Positions 33,204-42,766 of a stretch of DNA of 64,000 bases are shown here, piece after piece. The notes beneath the pieces are model-generated. The model ran no database searches and was not told where the DNA came from. It worked only from the letters and a program-made list of their open reading frames with translations. Numbering within the stretch: position 1 is the first letter of the stretch; each line of letters begins with the position of its first letter. Origin of the DNA: Nevskia ramosa DSM 11499 (GTDB lineage Bacteria; Pseudomonadota; Gammaproteobacteria; Nevskiales; Nevskiaceae); contig NZ_ATVI01000007.1 in the NCBI RefSeq assembly GCF_000420645.1, positions 248,001 through 312,000 of the forward strand, written 5' to 3'. The position numbers and the translations under genes are program-made.

Positions 33204-34631
33204 ATGGAGCGTTTGAGATTGCCGTTCGAAATACGCGGCCAGGTGGTGAAACTGGGCTACGCCGCGACCCTTTGGATAGCAGCGGCCATGCTTGCAGGCT
33301 TGGTCATGGCCGAATGGTATTCGCGCCTCGGTGTATCGCTGGGCTTGCTCTACATCCTGCCGGTGGTGCTGGCGGCCACGGTGCTGAGCCGCCGCCATAT
33401 CGTCATGGCCGCGGTCGCCTGCGCCGGGCTGCGTGGCTTGTTCGTGATGAACGAGCAGATGGTCGAACAATCACTGCGCTTCTTCATGGCGACCATCGCC
33501 TACGCCGGCTGCGGCCTGCTGGTGGCCGAGATCAGTCGCACGCGGCGCATGGTCTTCGGCCATTACGCGCGCCTGCGTGCCGAGCAGCATCTGCGCCGCC
33601 GTGCCGAACGCCAGCTGCGGCTGCTGGCCGAGAGCAGCCCGGCGGCGATCCTCACCGTGGCCAGCGACGGCCGCATCGTCGCCGCCAACCGTGCCGCGCA
33701 CGAAATGCTCGATCTGGAGCCGGGCCAATCGCTGATCGGCGAAGCGGTGCGCGGCTATCTGCCGGTACTGCATGACGCGTTGTCGGTCAGTGCCAACATC
33801 GATGGCATGCGCACCTCGACCTCGACCTGGGGCCAGCGCGCCGACGGTAGTTCGTTTCCGACGACGATCTGGTTCTCGGTCTACGGCCAGCGTGAAACGC
33901 GGCATCTGGCGGCGATCGTGGTCGACGTTTCCGATGAAGTGCGCGAACGCGAATACGCCCACTTCCAGGATCTGAACAAGTACAACCGGCTGCTGGCCGG
34001 CGCGGTGTCGCACGAGATCCGCAACCTGTGTTCGGCGGCCAGCGTGGTCAGCTCCAACCTGTCCCGCCATCCGGCGATGCAGGACGATCCCGACCTCGCT
34101 GCCCTGCGCAGTCTGGTCCAGGCGTTGCTGGAACTGGCGTCATTCGATCTGCGCCGCCAGGCCCATCCTTCAGTCAGCGAAACCAGCCTGCAGGCCCTGC
34201 TGACCGAGCTGGAAGTGATCATCGCGCCGGACTGGGCCGATATCGAGGGCGAAGTGCACATCGCGGTGCCGCCGGATTTCCCGCCGGTACGCGCCGACCG
34301 CCACGCCCTGCTGCAGGTGCTGCTGAACCTGGCGCAGAACGCCTTGCGCGCGGTGTCCGATCAGAGCCATCGCCTGCTGCAGCTCAGCGCCCATATCGAC
34401 GACGGCCGCGCCGTGCTTCGGGTGCTCGATTCCGGTCCCGGCCTCGCGCAGCCGGAGCATCTGTTCCAGCCGTTCCGCTCGGGCGCCAACGGCTCCGGAC
34501 TGGGGCTCTACATCTCGCGCGCGCTGATGACCCATCAGGATGGCCAGCTTCGCCATGTACCGGGCGACAGCGGTTGCTGCTTCGAACTGCTGTTGCCGCT
34601 GGCGCCAGTCAACGAGGCCGCTCATGGTTGA
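33204..34631 (+). CDS. PAS-domain membrane histidine kinase
   Basis: 475 aa. N-terminal membrane region (about 17-110, four segments), a PAS domain (about 142-245), then a kinase core with phospho-acceptor His270 in VSHEIRNL, N-box NLAQNALRAV, G1 DSGPGL and G2 GSGLGLYISR. It has no attached receiver. It overlaps the NarL-type regulator gene, forming a clear pair. The leader has been shortened to 17 bp by a MITE, so transcription must start within or upstream of it. Signal unknown. Confidence 0.92.
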   Translation: MERLRLPFEIRGQVVKLGYAATLWIAAAMLAGLVMAEWYSRLGVSLGLLYILPVVLAATVLSRRHIVMAAVACAGLRGLFVMNEQMVEQSLRFFMATIAYAGCGLLVAEISRTRRMVFGHYARLRAEQHLRRRAERQLRLLAESSPAAILTVASDGRIVAANRAAHEMLDLEPGQSLIGEAVRGYLPVLHDALSVSANIDGMRTSTSTWGQRADGSSFPTTIWFSVYGQRETRHLAAIVVDVSDEVREREYAHFQDLNKYNRLLAGAVSHEIRNLCSAASVVSSNLSRHPAMQDDPDLAALRSLVQALLELASFDLRRQAHPSVSETSLQALLTELEVIIAPDWADIEGEVHIAVPPDFPPVRADRHALLQVLLNLAQNALRAVSDQSHRLLQLSAHIDDGRAVLRVLDSGPGLAQPEHLFQPFRSGANGSGLGLYISRALMTHQDGQLRHVPGDSGCCFELLLPLAPVNEAAHG

Positions 34632-35259
34632 GGCGTCCGCACCGATCCGGCTCTACCTGCTCGACGATCACATGCTGTTCCGCGAAGGCCTGTTGCGCCT
34701 GCTGGATGCCGATCCGCGCTTTGTCGTGGTCGGTCAATCCGGCCTGCTCGAACCGGCGCTGGCCGAGATCGCGCAGCAGCGGCCGGACGTGGTGATCGTC
34801 GACTACGATCTCGGCGAGCACACGGCGCTGGATTTCATGCGCCGCCGCCCGCCCGGCGCCGGTGCCGCGCTGCTGGTCACCGCCGGCCTGCCCGAACGTG
34901 ACGCGCTGGAATTGATCCGGCTTGGCTTGTCGGGCATCTGCCGCAAGGAGGTGTCACCGGACGAGCTGAAGGCCAGCATTCACGCCGTGGCCCTCGGCCA
35001 GGTGCTGATCGAGCAGCGCTATCTGCAGTCGATCGTCGCCGCCAGCGCCGCACCGGATCGGGTCAGCTTCACCGAGCGCGAGCGCGCCGTGCTGCGCGGC
35101 CTGCTTCAGGGGCATTCCAACAAGCAGATCGCCCGTCAGCTGGCCAGCTCCGAAAGCGCCATCAAGGCCACTTTCCAGCAGCTGTTCAACAAGCTGGACG
35201 TGCGCTCGCGCAGCCAGCTGGTGATGGTGGTGATCCAGAGCTACGGCGATCTGATCTGA
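34624..35259 (+). CDS. NarL/LuxR-type response regulator
   Basis: 211 aa. Start at the ATG at 34624 that overlaps the kinase stop by 8 bp. Receiver: acidic pair LLDDH (14-15), phospho-acceptor Asp60 (VIVDYDLG), the switch Thr/Lys region (LLVTAG, CRKEV). A C-terminal LuxR-type HTH reads FTERERAVLRGLLQGHSNKQ, then IARQLASSESAIKATFQQLF. It is the cognate partner of the upstream kinase. Ends directly against ppnP (convergent). Confidence 0.92.
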   Translation: MVEASAPIRLYLLDDHMLFREGLLRLLDADPRFVVVGQSGLLEPALAEIAQQRPDVVIVDYDLGEHTALDFMRRRPPGAGAALLVTAGLPERDALELIRLGLSGICRKEVSPDELKASIHAVALGQVLIEQRYLQSIVAASAAPDRVSFTERERAVLRGLLQGHSNKQIARQLASSESAIKATFQQLFNKLDVRSRSQLVMVVIQSYGDLI

Positions 35260-35547
35260 TCAGGCCGCGAAGTACTCGCACAGATAAGCGGCCGGGCCGC
35301 CGACGGCGCGGACATCGAAGCCCGAATTGGCACCGACTTCGAAGTAGGTGCCGGCCGGAAAATTGGCCCAGTCGGCACCCGGCAGCTTGGCCTGCAGCAG
35401 GCCGCTGACCACGGTCATCCGCTCGGCCGCTTCGGTACCGAAGTGGTATTCGCCCGGGGCGATGACGCCAACCGAGCCGCGCAGGCCGTTGCGCTGGTAA
35501 CCGACGCTCTGCACGGCGCCTTCGAAGTAGCTGTTGTGCTTCAGCAT
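35260..35547 (-). CDS. ppnP: Pyrimidine/purine nucleoside phosphorylase
   Basis: 95 aa, single cupin-like domain of the DUF1255/PpnP family: NSYFEGAVQSVGYQ, GVIAPGEYHFGTEAAERMTV, FPAGTYFEVGANSGFDVR and the end YLCEYF. PpnP phosphorolyses a broad set of nucleosides to base plus ribose-1-phosphate. The gene stands alone, abutting the regulator gene tail to tail. Confidence 0.93.
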   Translation of the reverse strand: MLKHNSYFEGAVQSVGYQRNGLRGSVGVIAPGEYHFGTEAAERMTVVSGLLQAKLPGADWANFPAGTYFEVGANSGFDVRAVGGPAAYLCEYFAA

Positions 35548-35760
35548 GCTGCAATCCCCTGCTCGGTTGATGTGATCGATGATTTCCGCACCGGCCAGCG
35601 ATGCCGGGCATTGCCGGCCGGTGGGCGCGCATCCTGACGGCAGTCGCCAGCCTCATGCAAGCAGCCTCGCCGCTCGCTTGCTGCAACGCGGCAAAAACTT
35701 GCGAATCTGGCGATAATCGGGCCACGCACTTGCGCTGCTTCCACGCTTTCGAGGCCTTCG

Positions 35761-36528
35761 ATGATCCGTCGTGTCGTGTTCAACCAGAAAGGCGGCGTCG
35801 GCAAGACGACCATCGTCTGCAATCTCGCCGCGATCGCCGCCTCGCGCGGCCTGCGCACGCTGGTGATCGATCTCGATACCCAGGGCAATTCGACGCAGTA
35901 CCTGCTCGGCCCGCTGGCCCAGACTGCCGATCGCTCGATCGCCGATTTCTTCGAAGCGACGCTGAGCTTTTCGATCCAGTCGCCGCCGTTCGTGACTTAC
36001 GCGACCAACTCGCCGTTCGAGAATCTCGACGTGGTGGCCGCCAGTACCCGGCTCGACGATCTGCAGGTGAAGCTCGAAGCCAAGCAGAAGGTGCAGAAGC
36101 TCAACCAAGCGCTGGACAAGCTGAAAGGCTACGACGCGGTGTTCATCGACACGCCGCCAGCGCTGAACTTCTACAGCCGCTCGGCGCTGATCGCGGCGGA
36201 CCGCGTGTTGATCCCGTTCGACTGCGACGAGTTCTCGCGCCAGGCGCTGTACACGCTGATCGACAACATCCACGAACTGCGCGCCGACCACAACGAAGAT
36301 CTGAGCATCGAAGGCATCATCGTCAATCAGTTCCAGAGTCGCGCCAAGCTGCCGCAGCGCGTGGTCGCCGAACTGAGGGCCGAGGGCCAGCCGCTGCTCG
36401 ATGCCAGCCTGTCGTCATCGGTGCGCGTCAAGGAATCGCACGAGCTGCACAAGCCGATGATCCATCTCGACCCGACGCATCGCGTGACCCAGGAATACAT
36501 CGCGCTGTTCGATTCGCTGGGCCGCTGA
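35761..36528 (+). CDS. ParA/MinD-like P-loop ATPase
   Basis: 255 aa. Deviant Walker A KGGVGKTT (residues 10-17), Walker A' VIDLDTQGNST, Walker B VFIDTPPALNF. ParA-like ATPases position DNA or protein cargo by binding nucleoid DNA in the ATP state. No parB or parS-like repeat is next to it, so it is probably not the chromosomal Par operon but an orphan ParA. A 213-bp gap upstream shows nothing recognisable. Confidence 0.88.
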   Translation: MIRRVVFNQKGGVGKTTIVCNLAAIAASRGLRTLVIDLDTQGNSTQYLLGPLAQTADRSIADFFEATLSFSIQSPPFVTYATNSPFENLDVVAASTRLDDLQVKLEAKQKVQKLNQALDKLKGYDAVFIDTPPALNFYSRSALIAADRVLIPFDCDEFSRQALYTLIDNIHELRADHNEDLSIEGIIVNQFQSRAKLPQRVVAELRAEGQPLLDASLSSSVRVKESHELHKPMIHLDPTHRVTQEYIALFDSLGR

Positions 36529-36546
36529 GCCCAGCCTTCAAAACGC

Positions 36547-37455
36547 TCAGCGACGCGGATCGCGCGGCCGGAACACACGCACGCCGCGCTGCTGGCGAAG
36601 GCTGCTGGCGTAGCGCAGCAGATCCGGCGACACCACGACCGCGCCGTTGCGCTGCGAAGCCTGGGCCAGTTCGAGACGGCCATTCGGGCGGGCGACTATC
36701 AGGCCGACATGGATCACGTCGAGGCCCGGCACATCGGCCACCCAGGCAATGATGTCGCCGGGCTGAAGGCCATCGGCGATCTTTGCCAGGCTGGTGGCGC
36801 GGATGTACGGCGTGCCGTCATCGCGATCCGACAAACTCTTTTCCTGCGCGAGCACGCAGGCCAGACGCTCCGGCGCACCGATCAGCGCGGCAGTCTTGTT
36901 GGCATTGCGGCTCAGGTAGTCGAAGCCGTGGGTCAGACGGATGGTCGCCAGATTGGCGGCATCGCCGGCGATGCTGGTGGTGACTTCGTCGAGCACCCCG
37001 GCATTGGCCTGCAGCTCGGCCCAGTCGCTGAAGTAATGCTGGCGCGCGCAGAAGCCGGGCTCGCCATTGCGATAACGCAGCCTGCTCAGCTCGTCGGCAT
37101 AGCCGGCAGCGGTCGGCTTGTCTTGCGCGATGGTCCTTGCCAGAGCCAGCACGGTTTCGACATAGGTGACGCAGTCGAAGCCATCGAAGCCAGCGCGCAG
37201 CGGCTCACTCGTTCCTTTCGCATCACGGTCCAGCGGCGCCGATTCGTAGCGCGCACCAACCAGCTTCGGATGGGTCGCGGTAGCTTGCAGTAGCGCCGTC
37301 CAGCGTGTGCTGCCAGCCGTTGGCGCGAGGTCGGCAACGATTGCATCGAAGCTCGCCTGATCGGCACTGGACAGCGGCGCATCAGCCGACGCTGCGCCGC
37401 TGATCAAGCTCAGAGCGAACGCCAGAACCTGCAGAACTGATCGAAACCCAGCCAT
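36547..37455 (-). CDS. DUF1460 (NlpC/P60-like amidase) secreted protein
   Basis: 302 aa. Signal peptide (VLAFALSLISGAASA). DUF1460 core with the papain-like nucleophile Cys in FDCVTYVETVLALAR and the catalytic His in VIHVGLIV; GDIIAWVADVPGLDV precedes it. Members cleave peptidoglycan stem peptides or recycle muropeptides in the periplasm. Its ATG overlaps the stop of the carbonic-anhydrase-like gene by 1 bp (TGATG), so it is the last gene of a three-gene operon. Confidence 0.87.
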   Translation of the reverse strand: MAGFRSVLQVLAFALSLISGAASADAPLSSADQASFDAIVADLAPTAGSTRWTALLQATATHPKLVGARYESAPLDRDAKGTSEPLRAGFDGFDCVTYVETVLALARTIAQDKPTAAGYADELSRLRYRNGEPGFCARQHYFSDWAELQANAGVLDEVTTSIAGDAANLATIRLTHGFDYLSRNANKTAALIGAPERLACVLAQEKSLSDRDDGTPYIRATSLAKIADGLQPGDIIAWVADVPGLDVIHVGLIVARPNGRLELAQASQRNGAVVVSPDLLRYASSLRQQRGVRVFRPRDPRR

Positions 37456-37979
37456 CAGCGCACGAACGGCTTCAGGTGATCGCGATAGCGGCGCGCGTTC
37501 TGCACGTAGTGCGTGGCGCCGTGACGCATGCGGCCGTACTCGGCCGGTGACAGCTCGCGCTTGACCACCGCCGGGCTGCCGAGGATCAGCACGTTGTCCG
37601 GGTAAGTCTTGCCTTCCGGCACCACGCTGCCGGCGCCGACGATCGAGTTCCTGCCGATCACCGCACCGTTCAGCACGATGCTCTGGATGCCGATCAGCGT
37701 GCCTTCGCCGATCGTGCAGCCGTGCAGCATCACCTGATGGCCGATCGTGCAGTCGCGGCCGATGGTCAGCTTGAAGCCGGTGTCGGTATGCAGCACCGAG
37801 CCGTCCTGCACGTTGCTGTTCTCGCCGATGGTGATCAGATCGTTGTCGCCGCGGACCACGCAGTTGAACCAGACGCTGCTGCCGGCCTCCATCACCACCG
37901 AACCGATGACCACGGCGTTGTCGGCGATCCAGGCGCTCTCCGCCAGTTGCGGAACGCGGTTTTCGAGCTGGTAGATCAT
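37455..37979 (-). CDS. Gamma-carbonic-anhydrase family protein
   Basis: 174 aa from the ATG at 37979, which overlaps the mtnA stop (ATGA). Left-handed beta-helix hexapeptide repeats run through most of the protein ([40 protein letters not shown]), with metal-ligand-like His residues in SVLHTD, TIGHQV and VMLHGC. Homologues (YrdA/CaiE/PaaY-like) form trimers with a zinc site; carbonic anhydrase activity varies. A C-terminal helix closes the fold. Confidence 0.9.
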   Translation of the reverse strand: MIYQLENRVPQLAESAWIADNAVVIGSVVMEAGSSVWFNCVVRGDNDLITIGENSNVQDGSVLHTDTGFKLTIGRDCTIGHQVMLHGCTIGEGTLIGIQSIVLNGAVIGRNSIVGAGSVVPEGKTYPDNVLILGSPAVVKRELSPAEYGRMRHGATHYVQNARRYRDHLKPFVR

Positions 37980-38986
37980 CCGAGCATGGCTCCGATGGCC
38001 GCCGTCGTCGGCGGCGTCACCACGCCACGCTCGCACACGACCGCGTCGATCAGGCTGGCCGGCGTCACGTCGAACACCGGGTTGAAAGCCTGCATGCCGG
38101 TCGGTGCGATCTGCGAGCCCTTGAACTCGGTCAGCTCCCTGGCGGTGCGTTCCTCGATCGGGATGCCGCTGCCATCGGCCATGCTCAGGTCGAAGGTGCC
38201 GCTCGGCGCCACCACCATGAACTTGGCGCCGTAATGCCGGGCGACGACGGCGAGCATGTGGGTGCCGATCTTGTTCGCGGTGTCGCCGTTGGCGGCGATG
38301 CGATCGGCGCCGACGATCACCCAGTCGATCTTGGTCGTCGACATCAGATGGGCGACGGCGCCATCGGCGATGAGCTTGCCAGGAATGCCTTCGCGCATCA
38401 GCTCCCAGGCGGTCAGCCGTGCGCCCTGCAGCCAAGGGCGGGTTTCGGTGTTGTAGACCTGCGTGATGCGGCCTTGTGCCCAGGCCGTACGGATCACGCC
38501 GAGCGCGGTGCCGTGGCCGCCGGTGGCCAGCGCGCCGGTGTTGCAGTGGGTCAACACCTTCGAGCCGGGCGCGATCAGCGCCGCACCGAACTCGGCCATC
38601 TTCAGGTTCTGGGCCAAGTCTTCCTCGAAGATCGCGACCGCTTCGGCTTCCAACTCATCGGCATTGAATGAAGCCGCCCAGATCGCGCGCATGCGGCGCA
38701 GCGCCCAGTGCAGGTTGATGGCGGTCGGCCGCGATTCGGCCAGCACCTTTTCGGCGGCATCGAACAGGGTCGGGTCGGCGCGGACCGCGAGCACCAGCCC
38801 GAAGGCTGCGGCGATACCGATCGCCGGTGCGCCGCGGACCACCATCTCGTGGATCGCAGTCGCAGTGTCCTCGGCGTTGCGGCAGTCGATGTAGCGCTCT
38901 TCGAGCGGCAGCAGGCGCTGGTCGAGCAGGCGCAACACGCCGTCCTGCCACTGGATGGCCTGGACGGTATTGGATTTATCGCTCAT
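37976..38986 (-). CDS. mtnA: S-methyl-5-thioribose-1-phosphate isomerase
   Basis: 336 aa from the ATG at 38986. Motifs: [40 protein letters not shown] (catalytic Cys) and [18 protein letters not shown] (catalytic Asp). It isomerises MTR-1-P to MTRu-1-P in methionine salvage. Divergent from the MTA/SAH deaminase gene, 101 bp apart, as in Pseudomonas aeruginosa, so MTA is probably handled by the deamination route here. First gene of the operon with the gamma-carbonic anhydrase and DUF1460 genes. Confidence 0.95.
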   Translation of the reverse strand: MSDKSNTVQAIQWQDGVLRLLDQRLLPLEERYIDCRNAEDTATAIHEMVVRGAPAIGIAAAFGLVLAVRADPTLFDAAEKVLAESRPTAINLHWALRRMRAIWAASFNADELEAEAVAIFEEDLAQNLKMAEFGAALIAPGSKVLTHCNTGALATGGHGTALGVIRTAWAQGRITQVYNTETRPWLQGARLTAWELMREGIPGKLIADGAVAHLMSTTKIDWVIVGADRIAANGDTANKIGTHMLAVVARHYGAKFMVVAPSGTFDLSMADGSGIPIEERTARELTEFKGSQIAPTGMQAFNPVFDVTPASLIDAVVCERGVVTPPTTAAIGAMLG

Positions 38987-39087
38987 GCGGATCGATCGGA
39001 ATTGCGGGACCGGCATTCTATCGTCCGAGCAGACACGCGCCCTGCCCGACCTGCGAAACTGGGCTATCCCATTCATCACCCAACTCC

Positions 39088-40410
39088 ATGCAACCGATCG
39101 ATCTGCTGGTATTCCCGAAGTGGCTGGTGACCATCGAACCCGAAGGCCAGGCGCTGGAGGACCATGCGATGGCCGTGGACGGCGGCCGCATCCTGGAAAT
39201 CCTGCCGGCCGATTTCGCGCGCCAGACCTATGCGCCGCGCGACACCCTGGTGCTCGCGGATCATGCGGTGATGCCCGGTCTGGTCAACGGTCACACCCAT
39301 TCGGCGATGACCCTGCTGCGCGGCATCGCCGACGATCTGCCGCTGATGGATTGGCTCAACAACCACATCTGGCCGGCCGAAGGCGCGCATGTGTCGCGCG
39401 CGTTCTGCGTCGACGGCGTGCGGCTGGCCGCGGCCGAGATGATTCGCGGCGGCACGACCTGTTTCAACGACATGTATTTCTTCCCGGACGCCACCGCCGA
39501 AGTCGCGGCGCAGACCGGCATGCGGGCAGTGATCGGCCTGCTGCTGATCGACTTCCCGACCACCTGGGCCGCGAATGCCGACGAGTACATCCGCAAGGGG
39601 CTCGACGTCTACGAGAACGACATCCGCCTGCAGCCGCTGCTCAGCGCCGCGTTCGCGCCGCATGCGCCATATACGGTGTCCGACGCGCCGCTGCTGCGGA
39701 TCCGCGAACTGGCCACCGAGATGGGTCTGCCGATCCACATGCACGTCCACGAGACCGCCGATGAAGTGAACGGCGCGGTCGCCGCCGATGGTCGCCGGCC
39801 CTGGGAGCGGCTGAAGTCGCTGGACCTGCTTGGCCCGGATTTCATCGCCGTGCACATGACCCAGTTGACCGACGACGAGATCGCCGACTGCGGCCGGCTC
39901 GGCGTCAACATCGCCCATTGCCCGGAATCGAACCTGAAGCTGGCCAGCGGCATCGCGCCGATCGCCAGGCTGATCGCCGCCGGAGCCAACGTGATGGTCG
40001 GCACTGATGGCCCGTCCAGCAACAACGATCTCGACCTTCTTGCCGAGATGCGCACAGCCTCGCTGCTGGCCAAGGGCACGTCCGGCGACCCCCGCGCGGT
40101 GCCAGCGGCGCAGGCGCTGAAGCTGGCCACGCTCAATGGCGCGAAGGCCCTGGGCCTGGATGCCGACATCGGCAGCCTGGTGGCCGGCAAGTCCGCCGAT
40201 TTCATCGCCATCGATCTCAATCATCCATCGACGACGCCGGTCTACGACGTGATCTCGATCCTTGCCTACGCAGTGGGCCGCGATCAGGTCACCGATGTCT
40301 ACGTCGCCGGCCGCGCGCTGATGCGTGATCGCCGGCTGCTGACGCTCGATGAACCGGCGGTGCTGGCGAAAGCGGCCGAGTGGCGAGAGAAGATCAGGCC
40401 CCGGACTTAG
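39088..40410 (+). CDS. mtaD: 5'-methylthioadenosine/S-adenosylhomocysteine deaminase (TRZ/ATZ hydrolase)
   Basis: 440 aa from the ATG at 39088. Amidohydrolase barrel with the metal ligands HTHSAM (near residue 70), HVHE, the catalytic HMTQ, and the late Asp in [26 protein letters not shown] is characteristic of the MTA/SAH deaminase group. It converts MTA to methylthioinosine, which a phosphorylase splits to MTR-1-P for MtnA. No such phosphorylase gene lies in this window. The divergent arrangement with mtnA supports the function. Its 3' end overlaps mazG by 17 bp. Confidence 0.9.
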   Translation: MQPIDLLVFPKWLVTIEPEGQALEDHAMAVDGGRILEILPADFARQTYAPRDTLVLADHAVMPGLVNGHTHSAMTLLRGIADDLPLMDWLNNHIWPAEGAHVSRAFCVDGVRLAAAEMIRGGTTCFNDMYFFPDATAEVAAQTGMRAVIGLLLIDFPTTWAANADEYIRKGLDVYENDIRLQPLLSAAFAPHAPYTVSDAPLLRIRELATEMGLPIHMHVHETADEVNGAVAADGRRPWERLKSLDLLGPDFIAVHMTQLTDDEIADCGRLGVNIAHCPESNLKLASGIAPIARLIAAGANVMVGTDGPSSNNDLDLLAEMRTASLLAKGTSGDPRAVPAAQALKLATLNGAKALGLDADIGSLVAGKSADFIAIDLNHPSTTPVYDVISILAYAVGRDQVTDVYVAGRALMRDRRLLTLDEPAVLAKAAEWREKIRPRT

Positions 40411-40780
40411 CTTTCTCGATCCGCTTGGCGTCCTGCCAGCGCGCTTCCATCTGCACGATGCGCTGCGGATCGCCGAGCGGCGGCAGGCTGTCGAGCTGGG
40501 CGGCAACGTGGCCGTAGCGGCGACGGAACTTGGCGTTCGCAGCCGTGAGTGCGGCAACCGGATCAAGCTGCAGATGACGAGCGATGTTGGCGATCATGAA
40601 CAGCAGATCGCCGAGTTCTTCCTGACGATGCGCCGCATTGTCTGCCTCGCGCAGTTCCGCGATTTCCTCGGCCAGCTTGTCCCAGAGACCTTGCGGATCG
40701 TCCCAGTCGAAACCCTGTGCGGCGGCATCAGCCTGCAGCTGCAGGGCGTCGGCGAATGGCTCGGCTTTCGGCTCGCTCAT
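40394..40780 (-). CDS. MazG-like nucleotide pyrophosphohydrolase, single-domain
   Basis: 128 aa from the ATG at 40780 (ATGA overlap with the nudix stop). The MazG metal motif is present: KLAEEIAELREA then HRQEELGDLLF, giving EExxE and ExxD. Only one MazG domain is present, whereas E. coli MazG has two. It hydrolyses non-canonical or excess NTPs to NMP and PPi. Coupled to the nudix gene, suggesting a joint nucleotide-cleaning unit. Confidence 0.9.
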   Translation of the reverse strand: MSEPKAEPFADALQLQADAAAQGFDWDDPQGLWDKLAEEIAELREADNAAHRQEELGDLLFMIANIARHLQLDPVAALTAANAKFRRRYGHVAAQLDSLPPLGDPQRIVQMEARWQDAKRIEKAKSGA

Positions 40781-41400
40781 CCGTGGCCGAACTGCTCGCG
40801 CAGGTTCCACAGGATGCCGGCGGTCGCACCCCAGATCGCGTGCTCGCCGAACTTCAGTTCGAGGAACGGCATGGTCACGCCGATGCGGGTCATTTCCTTG
40901 CGCTCGAAGCGGTTGTCGCCGGTGATCCAGTCCAACGGCAGCTCGAAGGCTTCAGCGACCTCGCCCGGTTCCGGCGCGGCGACGAAATCGGCCTCGATGT
41001 AGCCGACCACCGGGGTGATCCGATAGCCGGTGATCGTCGGGTAATCGTCGAGGTAGCCGATCACCTGCACCGATGACGGCGGCAGGCCCACTTCCTCATG
41101 CGCTTCGCGCAGCGCCGCCGCGGCAAGGCTGACATCGCCGGCATCGCGACGGCCGCCGGGGAAACTGATCTGGCCCTTGTGCTGGCGCAGATGATCGGCG
41201 CGCTTGGTCAGCAGCACGGTGTGGCCGTGCGGGCGGCGGATGATCGGCACCAGCACCGCCGCCGGCTTGAGCAGCGCGACGGCGCTTTCGCTGAGCAGGT
41301 AATCGAGCTTCAGCGGCAGATCGAGACGCGCGACCGGCCGCTGCACCTCGTTGCTGCCGGCCAGCCGGGCCCGGAGTTTTTCGACGGCCGCCGCCTGCAT
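40777..41400 (-). CDS. NUDIX hydrolase, CoA pyrophosphatase type
   Basis: 207 aa. The CoA-pyrophosphatase-specific lead LLTKRADHLRQHKGQISFPG joins a nudix box (GGRRDAGD, then REAHEEVGL). The Glu-to-Asp change at the first acid of the box is usual for this subfamily (NudL). It cleaves CoA or its derivatives to 3',5'-ADP and phosphopantetheine. It directly abuts metZ upstream (0 bp between) and overlaps the mazG-like gene downstream. Confidence 0.9.
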   Translation of the reverse strand: MQAAAVEKLRARLAGSNEVQRPVARLDLPLKLDYLLSESAVALLKPAAVLVPIIRRPHGHTVLLTKRADHLRQHKGQISFPGGRRDAGDVSLAAAALREAHEEVGLPPSSVQVIGYLDDYPTITGYRITPVVGYIEADFVAAPEPGEVAEAFELPLDWITGDNRFERKEMTRIGVTMPFLELKFGEHAIWGATAGILWNLREQFGHG

Positions 41401-42600
41401 CTAAAGGCCGCCGGACAAATCGTTGATGATGTCCTCGACATTCTCGAGCCCCACCGCGACCCGCACCAGGCCTTCGGTGATGCCCGCCAGCTTGCGGGCT
41501 TCCGCGGAGATGCGGCCGTGGGTGGTGGTCGCCGGATGGGTGATCGTGGTCCGGGTGTCACCGAGATTGGCGGTGATCGACAGCATCTGCACCGAATCGA
41601 TGACCTTCCAGGCGGCTTCACGGCCACCCTCGACCTCGAACGAGACGATGCCGCCGAAGCCGGTGATGCCGCCCGGACTTAACCGCAGATGCTGACGCTT
41701 GGCCAGTTCGTGATGCGGATGGCTGGCGAGGCCGGGATGGAACACCCGGCGGATGCCCTTCTGGGCTTCCAGCCACTGCGCCAATGCCAGTGCCGATTCG
41801 CAGTGCGCGCGCATCCGCAGGCCCAGGGTCTCCAGGCCTTTCAGGAATACCCAGGCGTTGAACGGACTCATGCTCGGCCCGGCGGTGCGCATGAAGCCGA
41901 ACACCTCCTTGCCGACCCGCTGGGCATCGCCGACCACCGCGCCACCCATGCAGCGGCCCTGGCCATCGAGATACTTGGTCGCCGAGTGGACGACCAGATC
42001 GGCACCGAGCTTCAGCGGCTGCTGCAGCACCGGCGACAGGAAGCAGTTGTCGACGCAGAGAATCGCACCGGCACCGTGGGCGATGTCGGCCAGCGCACGA
42101 ATATCGGCGATCTCGGTCAGCGGGTTGTTCGGCGTCTCGACGAAGAACAGCTTGGTCGACGGACGCAGTGCCGCGCCCCAGGCGTTCAGATCACTGGGAT
42201 CGACGAACGTGGTGTCGATGCCGAACTTGCCGAGCACGTTGTTGAACAGATTGATCGTGGCGCCGAACAGAGTCCGCGAGGCGATGATGTGATCACCGGC
42301 TTTCAGCAGCGCCATGCACATCGACAGGATCGCCGACATGCCGCTGGCCGTCGCCACGCAGGCGTCGCCGCCCTCCATCGCCGCCAGCCGTTCCTCGAAC
42401 GCATGCACGGTGGGATTGGTGAAGCGCGAATAGACGTTGCCCTTCTTCTCGCCGGCAAACACCGCCGCCGCTTCGGCCGCGCTGGTGTAGACGAACGAAG
42501 AGGTCAGATGAAGCGCCGCCGAGTGCTCCATCTCCCCGGTACGCGGCTCGGCCGCGCGGATGCCGAGCGTCGAAGGGCCCCACTTGGTGAAATCGTTCAT
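41401..42600 (-). CDS. metZ: O-succinylhomoserine sulfhydrylase
   Basis: 399 aa, Cys/Met metabolism PLP-dependent family. PLP lysine in HSATKYLDGQGR; phosphate-binding SGMSAI; YSRFTNPT, FVETPNNPLTEI and TANLGDTRTTITHPATTTH are family blocks. The pattern (NPTVHAFEERLAAMEGGDAC, LDGQGRCMGG) is that of MetZ rather than cystathionine gamma-synthase. It makes homocysteine from O-succinylhomoserine and sulfide. First gene of the metZ-nudix-mazG operon. Confidence 0.93.
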   Translation of the reverse strand: MNDFTKWGPSTLGIRAAEPRTGEMEHSAALHLTSSFVYTSAAEAAAVFAGEKKGNVYSRFTNPTVHAFEERLAAMEGGDACVATASGMSAILSMCMALLKAGDHIIASRTLFGATINLFNNVLGKFGIDTTFVDPSDLNAWGAALRPSTKLFFVETPNNPLTEIADIRALADIAHGAGAILCVDNCFLSPVLQQPLKLGADLVVHSATKYLDGQGRCMGGAVVGDAQRVGKEVFGFMRTAGPSMSPFNAWVFLKGLETLGLRMRAHCESALALAQWLEAQKGIRRVFHPGLASHPHHELAKRQHLRLSPGGITGFGGIVSFEVEGGREAAWKVIDSVQMLSITANLGDTRTTITHPATTTHGRISAEARKLAGITEGLVRVAVGLENVEDIINDLSGGL

Positions 42601-42766
42601 GCCGATGCGGTGATGCCGAGGAAACTGGCGGATTGGCCAGCACGCAAGTTTACCGCCGAATGATCTGCCTCGATCCTATTCAGCGGCTGATCGGCGGCCA
42701 ATCAGGCTCGTGCTGCAGCAATGTCATTCATTGTTGATAATTGCCCGACGTTTCTCAGCTCAGCCC

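Noticed and set aside
42601-42766. SAM riboswitch upstream of metZ
   Set aside because: I could not build the SAM-I or SAM-II pairing in this 166-bp region.
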